DNA of 64,000 bases, taken from assembly GCA_023388255.1 (NCBI GenBank), contig JAEWGO010000008.1:62001-126000 (forward strand). The letters are read 5' to 3'. The notes under the pieces are model-generated. The model made no database searches and was not told the origin of the DNA. It was given only the letters and a program-made list of their open reading frames with translations. The DNA comes from Pseudomonadota bacterium (GTDB lineage Bacteria > Pseudomonadota > Gammaproteobacteria > Xanthomonadales > Rhodanobacteraceae). Shown one piece after another: positions 8,715-19,322 of this stretch (its first letter is position 1; each line of letters begins with the position of its first letter). The position numbers and the translations under genes are program-made.

Positions 8715-10061
8715 CTAGTTGGCATTTCGGATCGCGGTTGTCGAAACGAATTCCCGACGCATCATCCGTCCCCAGTTCTGCCCGGTAACAGGCGAGGTGG
8801 AGCCAACCGGAGGTGCAATCGTTGTCGGGGAATCCGGGGTATAGCGATATGCCATGTCAGTGGCTGAAAGCGCGAGATCGCTGACCGTATTGAACAGCGC
8901 GTGGACCTCGATGCTCTTGACCGAACGCCAAAGGCAACCCGCTTCGCCCGGAACTCCAGCGGGAGGCGCAATGCAAGTGCCACCGCCATCGGTGGATGCG
9001 TTGATGGTGCCCGCATCGAGATAGGCGACTCCACCGCCGTTCTTGCGGACGCCATAGACGAAATCGAGGCGCTCGACCCCTTGTACCAGTTCCTGATCGT
9101 CACCACCGAGTGCCGCATTGGCGGCGCCACCGTTCACGCGGCGAACAAGCACCGGGATCATCCTTCCGGCGGTGGCGTCGGGGTTGGTATCCTTGACCAG
9201 CTTGACGAAATAGCTGACGGTCACGAAGTCTCGCGAAAAATTGAAGACCCGTGCGTCCCGGATTGTTCCCGCCTTGCACGTCGGTGCCCCGCCTGCGCCA
9301 CCCGGAAGAATGGTGCCGAGCGTGAGCAGATTGGAGCCGTAGCCGGCGACCGGAAGAATCGACGGATTCTCGCAGTCCGTATACAGCGCCATGTCGCCCG
9401 CCGCGAACTTGGGCCTGGCGGGCGTATTGGCCTCCGGATTGTCGTCACCCGTCTGAGGATCGAGGGTAATCGTTCCTCCGGACGTACAACTTGGCGGCGT
9501 AGCCACGTCACCGCTGACCGGCCATCCAGTGCCGGTGATGTAACGGATCGTCAGAACATCGGTGCCCTTGAGGCGTTTGCCATCGGTCGTTCCCACATCC
9601 GGAATCTGACCGACGCCACTCGGCAATGCGGGAACGCACGTTCCGCTGCTGCATTCATAGCCTTGAACGAACAACCGCGGACTAACGGCCGCGGCACTCG
9701 CGTAGGTCAATGGCGCTGACATATCGGGAAACTTCAGAGGGCTGCCATAGATCCAGGGTGCACGCTGCGACAGCGTTGGACCATTCGACGTGTCATTCGA
9801 CTGCCCCGCAAAGTTGCTGCAATACTGGCCGGACAGCATGCGGATGTCCGAATCGATGCGAGTCATCGCATAGCGACCGTTCTCCTGCAGGCGCGCCAGC
9901 GCATCCTGCACCCTGTTCGTCCTGCTGGTGCCGGCAAACAAGGTGATGATGCCCGCGGTAAGCAACATGCCTATCACGATCGCGACCATCATCTCGATGA
10001 GACTGAAGCCAGCGACGCGGATTCGCGACGACGCGACAACTCGATTTTGCAGGTGATTCAT
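8715..10061 (-). CDS. pilW: type IV pilus minor pilin PilW
   Basis: A 448-residue PilW-family minor pilin. The prepilin leader ends IRVAG and the mature protein starts FSLIEMMVAIVIGMLLTAG, with Glu5 present. The large C-terminal globular domain is cysteine-containing, as expected for PilW. The ATG at 10061 has GAGG about 6 bases upstream. The frame also opens at an ATG at 10076 that overlaps the pilV stop (ATGA), adding MKRRP; that start lacks a clear Shine-Dalgarno. Confidence 0.92.
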   Translation of the reverse strand: MNHLQNRVVASSRIRVAGFSLIEMMVAIVIGMLLTAGIITLFAGTSRTNRVQDALARLQENGRYAMTRIDSDIRMLSGQYCSNFAGQSNDTSNGPTLSQRAPWIYGSPLKFPDMSAPLTYASAAAVSPRLFVQGYECSSGTCVPALPSGVGQIPDVGTTDGKRLKGTDVLTIRYITGTGWPVSGDVATPPSCTSGGTITLDPQTGDDNPEANTPARPKFAAGDMALYTDCENPSILPVAGYGSNLLTLGTILPGGAGGAPTCKAGTIRDARVFNFSRDFVTVSYFVKLVKDTNPDATAGRMIPVLVRRVNGGAANAALGGDDQELVQGVERLDFVYGVRKNGGGVAYLDAGTINASTDGGGTCIAPPAGVPGEAGCLWRSVKSIEVHALFNTVSDLALSATDMAYRYTPDSPTTIAPPVGSTSPVTGQNWGRMMRREFVSTTAIRNAN

Positions 10062-10072
10062 CGGGCGCCTCT

Positions 10073-10585
10073 TCATGGCTGGAACACCCACGCGAACACC
10101 TGAGGATTCGGGGTCGATACATCACGAGCGGTGCTCGCCTCATTCCATTGGATCTGCATGGAGCACAGCCCGTTGTACGGTGGATTTGACGCTGGATTCG
10201 GGGTCGCGATACCTGCTGTCGGCGTGCATGCGATGGTCGCCGAAGCATTCGGCAATTGATCGGTCAGCTGCTGTCCCCACAACACCATGTCGTGCTTTGC
10301 GATGTCCGCGAAACCGCATACCGCACCAGCCGCGCATGGATCGCTGCCGCTGATCGGATAGGTCGCGCTGTAGGTACCGGCCCAGACCGACATGGAATTC
10401 GCGCGCATGCGATCGGACATAGATTGGGCGAGGAATGTCGCCTGCGTTCGCAGATAAGCACTGTGATTTGTCTTGACCGACATGACCATCAGGCCTGCCA
10501 ACCCCAGCAACCCCAGACTGAACACCACGAGCGCGATCAGCACTTCGAGAAGGGTGAATCCACGCAAAGGGCGCAAACGAGCCAT
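10073..10585 (-). CDS. pilV: type IV pilus modification protein PilV
   Basis: A 170-residue PilV minor pilin. Its short leader MARLRPLRG precedes FTLLEVLIALVVFSLGLLGL, with Glu5 conserved, and the C-terminal half has the cysteines typical of PilV. The Shine-Dalgarno GAGGA (10592-10596) overlaps the stop codon of fimT, so translation is probably coupled. It is the second gene of the minor-pilin operon. Confidence 0.93.
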   Translation of the reverse strand: MARLRPLRGFTLLEVLIALVVFSLGLLGLAGLMVMSVKTNHSAYLRTQATFLAQSMSDRMRANSMSVWAGTYSATYPISGSDPCAAGAVCGFADIAKHDMVLWGQQLTDQLPNASATIACTPTAGIATPNPASNPPYNGLCSMQIQWNEASTARDVSTPNPQVFAWVFQP

Positions 10586-10594
10586 GCTTGTTCC

Positions 10595-11155
10595 TCAACT
10601 GCAGGTGCCGGCGGGAGAATTGGTTACGTCGCGCTGGGAAGTGACCTCGCCACTGCCACGAACGAAGATCCAGCGCGACTGTGTCTGGTTGGCACTGGAT
10701 GCCGGGCGACAGATGCTGAAATCGAATCGCGTTCCGATCTGCAGGGTGCCCCCCGGGCCGAATGCAGCCATCGCATCGTCGCCGCCCGTACCGGCCACCC
10801 CGAGAATCGAGTAGGTGTTCGGAACGGCAGGGTGCTGCATGATCATGGTGCCGTAAGAGCCATCCCGCGCGGTATCTGCCTTGATCTCCCAGCCGTCGGT
10901 CCAGTTGCCGTTGCTGACCACGGCGACCGGAATACCGCGCTTCACAGCCTCGACGCGAGCGGTGTTCAGCGCACCCACGAGATCATTGGTGATCGCGGTC
11001 GTGTTCATGCGGACCATCAATTCACGAAAGCTGGGCAGCGCGATCGCGGCCAGGATCGCCGCGATCGCGATCGTGACGATCAACTCAACCAGTCCGAAAC
11101 CGTCGATTCGCGGACTATGGCGACGGAACGCGGGCGTCGGCGCGATGAACGACAT
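10595..11155 (-). CDS. fimT: GspH/FimT-family minor pilin
   Basis: A 186-residue GspH/FimT-type pseudopilin. The cleavage site is DG before FGLVELIVTIAIAAILAAIA; the fifth mature residue is Glu as required. The middle has NDLVGALNTARVEAVKRG, typical of FimT/FimU. I chose the ATG at 11155 (MSFIAPTP) because GGGGA lies 4 bases upstream; an ATG 42 bases further up is possible. It is first in the pilin operon, 183 bases after ispH. Only one FimT/FimU-type gene is present, while Pseudomonas aeruginosa has two. Confidence 0.9.
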   Translation of the reverse strand: MSFIAPTPAFRRHSPRIDGFGLVELIVTIAIAAILAAIALPSFRELMVRMNTTAITNDLVGALNTARVEAVKRGIPVAVVSNGNWTDGWEIKADTARDGSYGTMIMQHPAVPNTYSILGVAGTGGDDAMAAFGPGGTLQIGTRFDFSICRPASSANQTQSRWIFVRGSGEVTSQRDVTNSPAGTCS

Positions 11156-11338
11156 GGCTTCCCCAATTGCCGAATCAATCTGCAGCGTAGATGGCATGCG
11201 GCCAGCACCTCAAGCCAGAGCCCATCTTGCGGTAGAAATTGACGGACAGGCGGCAGATGAAGCCGTCAGGCATTGGACGGAACGCCAGAATGCCGCACTT
11301 CCACACAGACCAACTCGATGGCCCAGTGGAATCCGGGG

Positions 11339-12286
11339 CTATGCCACCACGCGCAGCCGTAGTTCCTTCGGCAGCGCAAACGTCACGTTCTCCGGCTCGC
11401 CGTCCAGCTCGCGCACACCGGCGGCGCCGGCTTCGCGCAGGGCTTCGATGACTTCGCGGACGAGGCTTTCGGGGGCGGAGGCGCCGGCGGTGACGCCGAT
11501 GCGGTTGCGGCCTTGCAGCCATTGCGGCTGGATGTCGGCGGCGCCGTCGATCAGGTAGGCGGGCACGCCCTGCTTCTCGGCGAGTTCGCGCAGGCGGTTG
11601 GAGTTGGAGCTGTTCGGCGAGCCGACGACGAGCACGAGGTCGCACTGCTGGCCGAGCTTGCGTACCGCGTCCTGGCGGTTTTGCGTGGCGTAGCAGATGT
11701 CATCGTGGCGTGGGCCGACGATGGCCGGGAAGCGCGCCTGCAGCGCTTCGATCACGGCACGGGTGTCGTCGATCGACAGCGTGGTCTGGGTCGCGAACGC
11801 GATGTGTTCGGGGTTGCGCGGCACGAGGTGTGCGACGCATTCGGGCGTTTCGACCAGGTGGATCGCACCGGCATTGGCCCGATCCCACTGCCCCATCGTG
11901 CCTTCGACTTCCGGGTGGCCGGCGTGGCCGATCAGCACGACGTCGCGCCCGGCCTTGCCGTGGCGCATGACTTCCATGTGCACCTTGGTGACCAGCGGGC
12001 AAGTCGCGTCGAACACGGTGAGGCCGCGTTCGCCCGCCTCGCCGCGCACGGCCTGCGAGACACCGTGGGCGCTGAAGATCACGGTCGCGCCGTCCGGCAC
12101 TTCGCTGAGCTCGTCGACGAACACGGCACCCTGTCCGCGCAACTTGTCGACGACGAAGCGGTTGTGCACGACTTCATGGCGCACGTAGATCGGCGCACCG
12201 AACGTTTCAAGCGCGCGCTCGACGATCTCGATCGCACGGTCGACGCCGGCACAGAATCCGCGGGGATTGGCGAGGAGGACTTGCAT
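11339..12286 (-). CDS. ispH: 4-hydroxy-3-methylbut-2-enyl diphosphate reductase
   Basis: IspH is the last enzyme of the MEP isoprenoid pathway, reducing HMBPP to IPP and DMAPP with an oxygen-sensitive iron-sulfur cluster. The 315-residue protein has the three cluster cysteines: Cys12 (GFCAGVDRA), Cys96 (DATCPLV) and Cys198 (DDICYATQNRQ). The substrate-binding residues His41, His74, His124 and Glu126 (GHPEVEGTMG) and the SPNSSNSNRL motif are also present. It begins 8 bases after the lspA stop, so the two are an operon. The fkpB gene often found between them in gammaproteobacteria is absent. Confidence 0.97.
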   Translation of the reverse strand: MQVLLANPRGFCAGVDRAIEIVERALETFGAPIYVRHEVVHNRFVVDKLRGQGAVFVDELSEVPDGATVIFSAHGVSQAVRGEAGERGLTVFDATCPLVTKVHMEVMRHGKAGRDVVLIGHAGHPEVEGTMGQWDRANAGAIHLVETPECVAHLVPRNPEHIAFATQTTLSIDDTRAVIEALQARFPAIVGPRHDDICYATQNRQDAVRKLGQQCDLVLVVGSPNSSNSNRLRELAEKQGVPAYLIDGAADIQPQWLQGRNRIGVTAGASAPESLVREVIEALREAGAAGVRELDGEPENVTFALPKELRLRVVA

Positions 12287-12294
12287 GGGCTTGA

Positions 12295-12792
12295 TTATCC
12301 GCCGTTGGGATGCGCTTTCCTACCGGCGAACCCGAACAGGATCAGCAGCGCGGCGCCGACGCAGATGGCCGAATCGGCGATGTTGAACGCGGGCCATGCC
12401 CAGTCCTGATAATAGACCTGGATGAAATCGGTGACGTGGCCCAGGTGCAGGCGATCGATCAGGTTGCCGAGCGCGCCGCCGATGATCAGCGCGAGCGGCG
12501 CGGCATTGCGCCAGTCGCGGCGCGGCGTGCGCGCGAGCCAGAACGCAAGCACGCCGCTCACGCCGATCGCCAGCACGGCGAACAGCCAGCGTTGCCAACC
12601 ATCGGCGCCGGCCAGAAAGCTGAAGGCCGCGCCCGGGTTGAACGCGAGCGTCCAGTTGAGGAAGCCGGGAATGACCGCGTGAGGCACGTACGGCTGCAAC
12701 TCGGCCAAGGCAATGTGCTTGGTCCATTGGTCGAGCGCGATGACGAGCAGCGAGAGCAGCAACCACGGAAGTGCATTGCGCCTGGAACTCAT
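12295..12792 (-). CDS. lspA: lipoprotein signal peptidase II
   Basis: LspA is the inner-membrane aspartic protease that removes the signal peptide from diacylglyceryl-modified prolipoproteins. The 165-residue product has four transmembrane segments and the family motifs: LDQWTK near the start, FNPGAAFSFL, GGALGNLIDR with one catalytic aspartate, and FNIADSAI with the other. The ATG at 12792 (MSSRRNALPW) has GTGGA about 10 bases upstream. It lies between ileS and ispH. Confidence 0.95.
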   Translation of the reverse strand: MSSRRNALPWLLLSLLVIALDQWTKHIALAELQPYVPHAVIPGFLNWTLAFNPGAAFSFLAGADGWQRWLFAVLAIGVSGVLAFWLARTPRRDWRNAAPLALIIGGALGNLIDRLHLGHVTDFIQVYYQDWAWPAFNIADSAICVGAALLILFGFAGRKAHPNGG

Positions 12793-12812
12793 TGCCGGCA
12801 TCCACTCGTGTT

Positions 12813-12840
12813 CGCGATCCCGGCGAGGGCCGGAAGCCAC
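12813..12840. repeat. solitary REP-like half-element
   Basis: CGATCCCGGCGAGGGCCGGAAG resembles one arm of the REPIN pairs at 15817-15928, 37090-37168 and 38598-38688. It sits just upstream of lspA and has no partner arm. Confidence 0.45.
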
Positions 12841-12874
12841 TTCAGCTTCAACGTCGGATTGGCATCACCGAAGA

Positions 12875-15754
<2,880 letters not shown>

Positions 15755-15756
15755 GG

Positions 15757-15793
15757 GGAAGCCGGGATTGGGGATTCGTGATTGGGGATTCGG
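15757..15793 (-). repeat. GAATCCCCAATC leader repeat upstream of ileS
   Basis: On the minus strand this reads CGAATCCCCAATCACGAATCC and continues, ending 2 bases before the ileS ATG. Near-identical sequence precedes murJ (18611-18645) and obgE (20381-20414), with a shorter version upstream of gyrA. Confidence 0.7.
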
Positions 15794-15816
15794 AAAAAAA
15801 CAGCCCTGCTCCACGC

Positions 15817-15928
15817 CGTCATCCCGGCGCAGGCCGGAAGCGCTTCACAACAGCGGAGCTGGTCATCCAGTCGTTTGTCTTTCGTGCTGCATCAAAACAA
15901 CGGGATCCCGGCCTGCGCCGGGATGACG
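15817..15928. repeat. REPIN-like inverted pair, copy 1
   Basis: The left arm CGTCATCCCGGCGCAGGCCGG (15817-15837) is matched by its reverse complement ending at 15928, with about 70 bases between. The right arm lies inside the 3' end of ribF and encodes its last residues (VIPAQAGIP). This is the GTCATYCCGGCG-AGGCCGG palindrome common in Xanthomonadales. Confidence 0.85.
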
Positions 15929-16890
15929 ATTCCTGTTGCGTCTTCCGGGATATCCGGATCGCACATGGCAAGAATCGCCCGCGCCTGCGCCGCATCGCGA
16001 TCAATCTGCTGCACCATCGCGGCAAGGTCGTCGAACTTTTCCTCGTCGCGCAACTTTTGCACGAATTCCACCTCGATGCGGCGCCCATACAGGTCGCCAT
16101 CGAAATCGAAAAGGTGCGCCTCCAGCAACGGCTCGCCGCCACCGTCGATGGTCGGGCGCACACCGAGACTGGCGACGCCGGGCCACGGCTGCGCACCGAT
16201 GCCACGCACGCGCACCGCGAAAATGCCCGCGACTGGCGACGTGCGCCGACCCAGTCGGATGTTCGCGGTCGGATAGCCGAGCGTGCGACCGAGCTGCTGC
16301 CCGCGCACGACATGGCCGCCGATCGCGAAACGCCGCCCGAGCAGGCGCGCGGCTGCGTCGAACTCGCCGGCCGCCAGGTGCGCGCGGATCGCACTGCTGC
16401 TGACCCGCTCGGCGCCGGCTTCGACATCCGGCAACACCGACACCGAGAAACCGAACCGTTGGCCGTGCTCGCGCAGCATCGCGACATCGCCGCGGCGCGC
16501 ATGACCGAAACGGAAATCCGCACCGACCCACACCTCGCGGGCATCGGCGCGACCGACCAATACGTGCTCGATGAATGCCTCCGCCGGCATCGCTGCCAAT
16601 GCTGCATTGAAACGCAACATCAGGACTCGCGTGGAATGCGCGGCCAGTGACTCGATCTTCTCGCGCACGCTGGCCAGCCGCGGCACCGGCGCCGAACGCG
16701 CGAAGAACTCGCGCGGAATCGGTTCGAAACTGAGGGCAAGCGGCGTCAGATCAAGCTCGTCGGCACGCTCGCGCACGCGCGCAAGCAGCGCGCGATGGCC
16801 GAGGTGCACGCCATCGAATGCTCCCACGCACAACACGCTGCCGCCCGGGGCCAGGCTCGGCCCCGCGGCATCCCGGAAAAGCAAGCTCAT
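15892..16890 (-). CDS. ribF: bifunctional riboflavin kinase / FAD synthetase
   Basis: RibF phosphorylates riboflavin to FMN and adenylates FMN to FAD. The 332-residue product has the N-terminal FMN adenylyltransferase domain (GAFDGVHLGHRALL near residue 23, later VGADFRFGHARRGD and ERVSSSAIR) and the C-terminal riboflavin kinase domain (GRTLGYPTANIRL, GVASLGVRPTIDGG, ending near RAILAMCDPD). The ATG at 16890 fits the family start. The last ~12 residues, GIVIPAQAGIPLF, are encoded by a REPIN arm that also supplies the stop; they are not part of the fold. It lies between murJ and ileS, the usual order. Confidence 0.95.
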   Translation of the reverse strand: MSLLFRDAAGPSLAPGGSVLCVGAFDGVHLGHRALLARVRERADELDLTPLALSFEPIPREFFARSAPVPRLASVREKIESLAAHSTRVLMLRFNAALAAMPAEAFIEHVLVGRADAREVWVGADFRFGHARRGDVAMLREHGQRFGFSVSVLPDVEAGAERVSSSAIRAHLAAGEFDAAARLLGRRFAIGGHVVRGQQLGRTLGYPTANIRLGRRTSPVAGIFAVRVRGIGAQPWPGVASLGVRPTIDGGGEPLLEAHLFDFDGDLYGRRIEVEFVQKLRDEEKFDDLAAMVQQIDRDAAQARAILAMCDPDIPEDATGIVIPAQAGIPLF

Positions 16891-16938
16891 CGCAGAAGTA
16901 TAGCCGCTGAGCCGCAGCGCGCGAGACGCCTCGCGGGA

Positions 16939-16970
16939 CCGTCCACCCTTCGATACCTCAGTGCGAACGG
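16939..16970. repeat. GAGGTATCGAAGGG palindrome, full copy
   Basis: On the minus strand, CCGTTCGCACTGAGGTATCG followed by AAGGGTGGACGG forms an imperfect hairpin with CCGT/ACGG ends. It sits in the 111-bp gap between murJ and ribF. Confidence 0.65.
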
Positions 16971-17001
16971 CTGGAAGCCTCATCGACACGCGGGCGGCAG
17001 T

Positions 17002-18609
17002 TCATTGCGCCCGCAGGTCGCGCAAACGGAACCCGCAGGCGAACAGCATCGCAATGAAGCTGCCGGCACCCGCTGCGATCAAGATGGACAAGCGCACGAC
17101 ACGCGTCAGCGGACTCCAGCCGCCCCACTCCGGCCATTGCCACAGGCCGACGCCAAGCACCACGACCATCGCAACGCAGGCCGCGGCGAGCCGCAACAGA
17201 TGCCGGCCCCACCCCGGCTGGCTCACGTAGACGCCGTCGCGACGCAAGGCCAGCCACAATTGCGCGAGATTGAGATAGCTCGCCAGCGCGCTCGCCAGCG
17301 CGAGGCCCATGTGCAGGCCCGGCACCTTGGCGATCGCGGCGAGCCAGCCATCGCCGAGATCGTCGGGCCCGTGCCACAGATGGAACAACAGGCCGACGAA
17401 CAGGATGTTCATCAGCATGTTCGCGACCATTGCGACGATGCCGGCGCGCACCGGCGTCTTCGTGTCCTGGCGCGCATAGAACGCCGGGGCGACGACCTTG
17501 ACCAGCGCAAACGCTGGCAAGCCGAACGACAGCGCGGACAGCGACAGCGCGGCCATCGCGACGTCGTGTTCGGTAAAGCGGCCATGTTGCAGCAGGGTCG
17601 CCAGCATCGGCTTGGCCAGCAGCACCAGCGCGAGCATCGCCGGCACCGAAATCAGCAACGCGGTGCGCAAGCCCCAGTCGAGCGCCTTGGCGAAACCGTC
17701 GTGGTCGGTCGTCACGTGGTGGCGCGACAGCGATGGAAGGATCACCGTTCCGAGCGCGACGCCGAAGATGCCGAGCGGGAATTCCAGCAGTCGGTCGGTC
17801 TGCGTCAGCCAGGTCTGCGAGCCGGTGATCAGGAACGAGGCGATCAACGTGTCCAGCAACAGGTTGATCTGCGCGACCGAGGAGCCGAACAAGGTCGGCA
17901 CCATCAAGGTCAGGATGCGGCGCACGTCCGGATGGCGCCAGCCCCAGCGCGGCAGCGAGAGCAGGTCGAGCCGCGCCAGCGCCGGCAACTGCAGCAGCAA
18001 TTGCAGGATGCCGGCGGCGAGGATCGACCAACCGAGCGCCATGATCGGCACGTCGAAATGCGGCGCCCACCAGAGCGCGCCGGCGATCAGGCACAGGTTC
18101 ATCACCACCGGCGTCAGCGCTGGCAACATGAACTGATGGAAGCTGTTGAGCACGCTGCCAGCCAGCGCGGTCAGCGAAACGAACAACAGGAACGGGAACA
18201 TCACGCGCAGCAGGTCGGTGGTCAGCGCGAACTTCTCCGGCTGGTCGATCGAGCCTGGCGCGAAGCCGCCGGCAACCCATGCAGCGCCGAGCATGCCAAG
18301 CGCGGTCACCACCAGCAGCACGCCGCCAAGCGTGCCGGCGGTGCGTGCGACGAGCTGTTTCAGGTCTTCATGGCTGCGCGTCTCCTTGACCTCGGTGAAC
18401 ACCGGCACGAACGCGACCGAGAACGAGCCTTCGGCAAACAACCGGCGCAGAAAGTTTGGAATGCGGAACGCGACCCAGAACGCATCGGTCGCCGCGTTCG
18501 CGCCGAACGCGTAGGCGATCGCCTGCTCGCGCACGAGACCGAGGATGCGCGAGATGAATGTGCCGCTGCTGAATGTCAGCATCGAGCGGAGCAGGCTGGG
18601 ACGGGTCAT
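17002..18609 (-). CDS. murJ: lipid II flippase MurJ
   Basis: MurJ (MviN) flips lipid II across the inner membrane for peptidoglycan synthesis. The 535-residue protein is almost entirely hydrophobic, consistent with 14 transmembrane helices of the MOP superfamily. It starts MTRPSLLRSMLTFSSGTFISR, with the family block GLVREQAIAYAFGANAATDAF, and PNFLRRLFAEGSFSVAFVPV near residue 50. The ATG at 18607-18609 fits the family. Gene order murJ-ribF-ileS-lspA, divergent from rpsT, is conserved in gammaproteobacteria. Confidence 0.96.
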   Translation of the reverse strand: MTRPSLLRSMLTFSSGTFISRILGLVREQAIAYAFGANAATDAFWVAFRIPNFLRRLFAEGSFSVAFVPVFTEVKETRSHEDLKQLVARTAGTLGGVLLVVTALGMLGAAWVAGGFAPGSIDQPEKFALTTDLLRVMFPFLLFVSLTALAGSVLNSFHQFMLPALTPVVMNLCLIAGALWWAPHFDVPIMALGWSILAAGILQLLLQLPALARLDLLSLPRWGWRHPDVRRILTLMVPTLFGSSVAQINLLLDTLIASFLITGSQTWLTQTDRLLEFPLGIFGVALGTVILPSLSRHHVTTDHDGFAKALDWGLRTALLISVPAMLALVLLAKPMLATLLQHGRFTEHDVAMAALSLSALSFGLPAFALVKVVAPAFYARQDTKTPVRAGIVAMVANMLMNILFVGLLFHLWHGPDDLGDGWLAAIAKVPGLHMGLALASALASYLNLAQLWLALRRDGVYVSQPGWGRHLLRLAAACVAMVVVLGVGLWQWPEWGGWSPLTRVVRLSILIAAGAGSFIAMLFACGFRLRDLRAQ

Positions 18610-18610
18610 G

Positions 18611-18645
18611 CCTGAAACCGGGAATGGGAAATGGGGAATGGGGAA
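18611..18645 (-). repeat. ATTCCCC leader repeat upstream of murJ
   Basis: On the minus strand it reads ATTCCCCATTCCCCATTTCC and continues CATTCCCGG, directly before the murJ start. It is a variant of the GAATCCCC leader at ileS and obgE. Confidence 0.6.
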
Positions 18646-18708
18646 TAGTAAAAGCAGCGTGTGGCGATCCCGTGCCTTCCGCTCCCCCTGCAGGCGGAAA
18701 CTGCGCAA

Positions 18709-18737
18709 TTGACGACAAGGCCGGCAGCCCGCATAAT
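18709..18737 (+). promoter_or_regulatory. sigma70 promoter of rpsT
   Basis: A -35 TTGACG (18709-18714), a 17-bp spacer and a -10 CATAAT (18732-18737) lie about 40 bases upstream of the rpsT start. This is one of the clearest promoters in the window and suits a ribosomal protein gene. Confidence 0.8.
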
Positions 18738-18776
18738 TCGCAGTCTTTTTCCATACCCGTTCACTGGAGTTTTCCC

Positions 18777-19040
18777 TTGGCCAACATCAAGTCCGCGAAG
18801 AAGCGTGCGCGCCAGTCCGAGCAGCATCGCCAGCGCAACGCCAGCGCGCGTTCGATGGTTCGCACCGCGATCAAGAATGTCGTCAAAGCGATCGAAGCGA
18901 AGGACAAGGCTCGCGCCGAAGCCGCCTACAAGATCGCCGAGCCGGTGATGGACCGCTACGCCACGCGTGGCCTGATCCACAAGAACAAGGCTTCGCGCCA
19001 CAAGAGCCGCCTGACTGCGCACATCAAGGCGCTCGCCTGA
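18777..19040 (+). CDS. rpsT: 30S ribosomal protein S20 (UUG start)
   Basis: S20 is a small basic protein that binds 16S rRNA early in 30S assembly. The 87-residue product starts ANIKSAKKRARQSEQHRQRN after the initiator and ends HKSRLTAHIKALA, full family length. No ATG is available in frame at the right place; the start is TTG at 18777-18779, 8 bases after a GGAG Shine-Dalgarno. Escherichia coli rpsT also uses UUG, where the weak start takes part in autoregulation, so the same control is plausible here. It is transcribed alone from a strong promoter and ends at a GAAA-tetraloop terminator. Confidence 0.97.
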   Translation: MANIKSAKKRARQSEQHRQRNASARSMVRTAIKNVVKAIEAKDKARAEAAYKIAEPVMDRYATRGLIHKNKASRHKSRLTAHIKALA

Positions 19041-19062
19041 ACAAGGCTCGCAGGTAGTTCCG

Positions 19063-19089
19063 AAAAAGCCGGCGAAAGCCGGCTTTTTT
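19063..19089 (+). terminator. intrinsic terminator of rpsT
   Basis: Stem AAAAAGCCGGC / GCCGGCTTTTT with a GAAA tetraloop (19074-19077) and a T6 run ending at 19089. The A-run before the stem gives a U-run on the other strand too, so this copy could also stop transcripts arriving from obgE. Confidence 0.92.
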
Positions 19090-19247
19090 AGTGAGGCACG
19101 AACGCCGGCGAAAGCCGGCTTTTTTAGTGGGGCACGAACGCCGGCGAAAGCCGGCTTTTTTAATGGGATATGGGTGCCGGCGAAAGCCGCCTTTTCCAAT
19201 AGAGCACGAATGCCGACGAACACCGGCCTTCTCCCCTGCAAGACGAT
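19068..19247. repeat. 36-bp tandem repeat of terminator hairpins (about 5 copies)
   Basis: Units start at 19068, 19104, 19140, 19176 and 19212, an exact 36-bp period. The core of each is GCCGGCGAAAGCCGGCTTTT followed by an AGTGGGGCACGAAC-like linker. The first three are almost identical and each has a T-run; the fourth and fifth are progressively degenerate. The array lies between convergent rpsT and obgE. Confidence 0.92.
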
Positions 19248-19322
19248 TCGGGTTTTCAAGCCCTCCCCTTCAAGGGAGGACTTCAAGGCAATCCGCGCGT
19301 CAGACGTTCGCTCGCGCACGCC

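Noticed and set aside
15892..15930. Frameshift or truncation of ribF.
   Set aside because: The kinase domain is complete up to the CDPD block; only a short repeat-encoded tail follows.
19068..19247. 36-bp periodic repeats as a possible CRISPR array.
   Set aside because: The period is the whole unit: there are no variable spacers between repeats, each unit is a terminator hairpin, and no cas gene is present.
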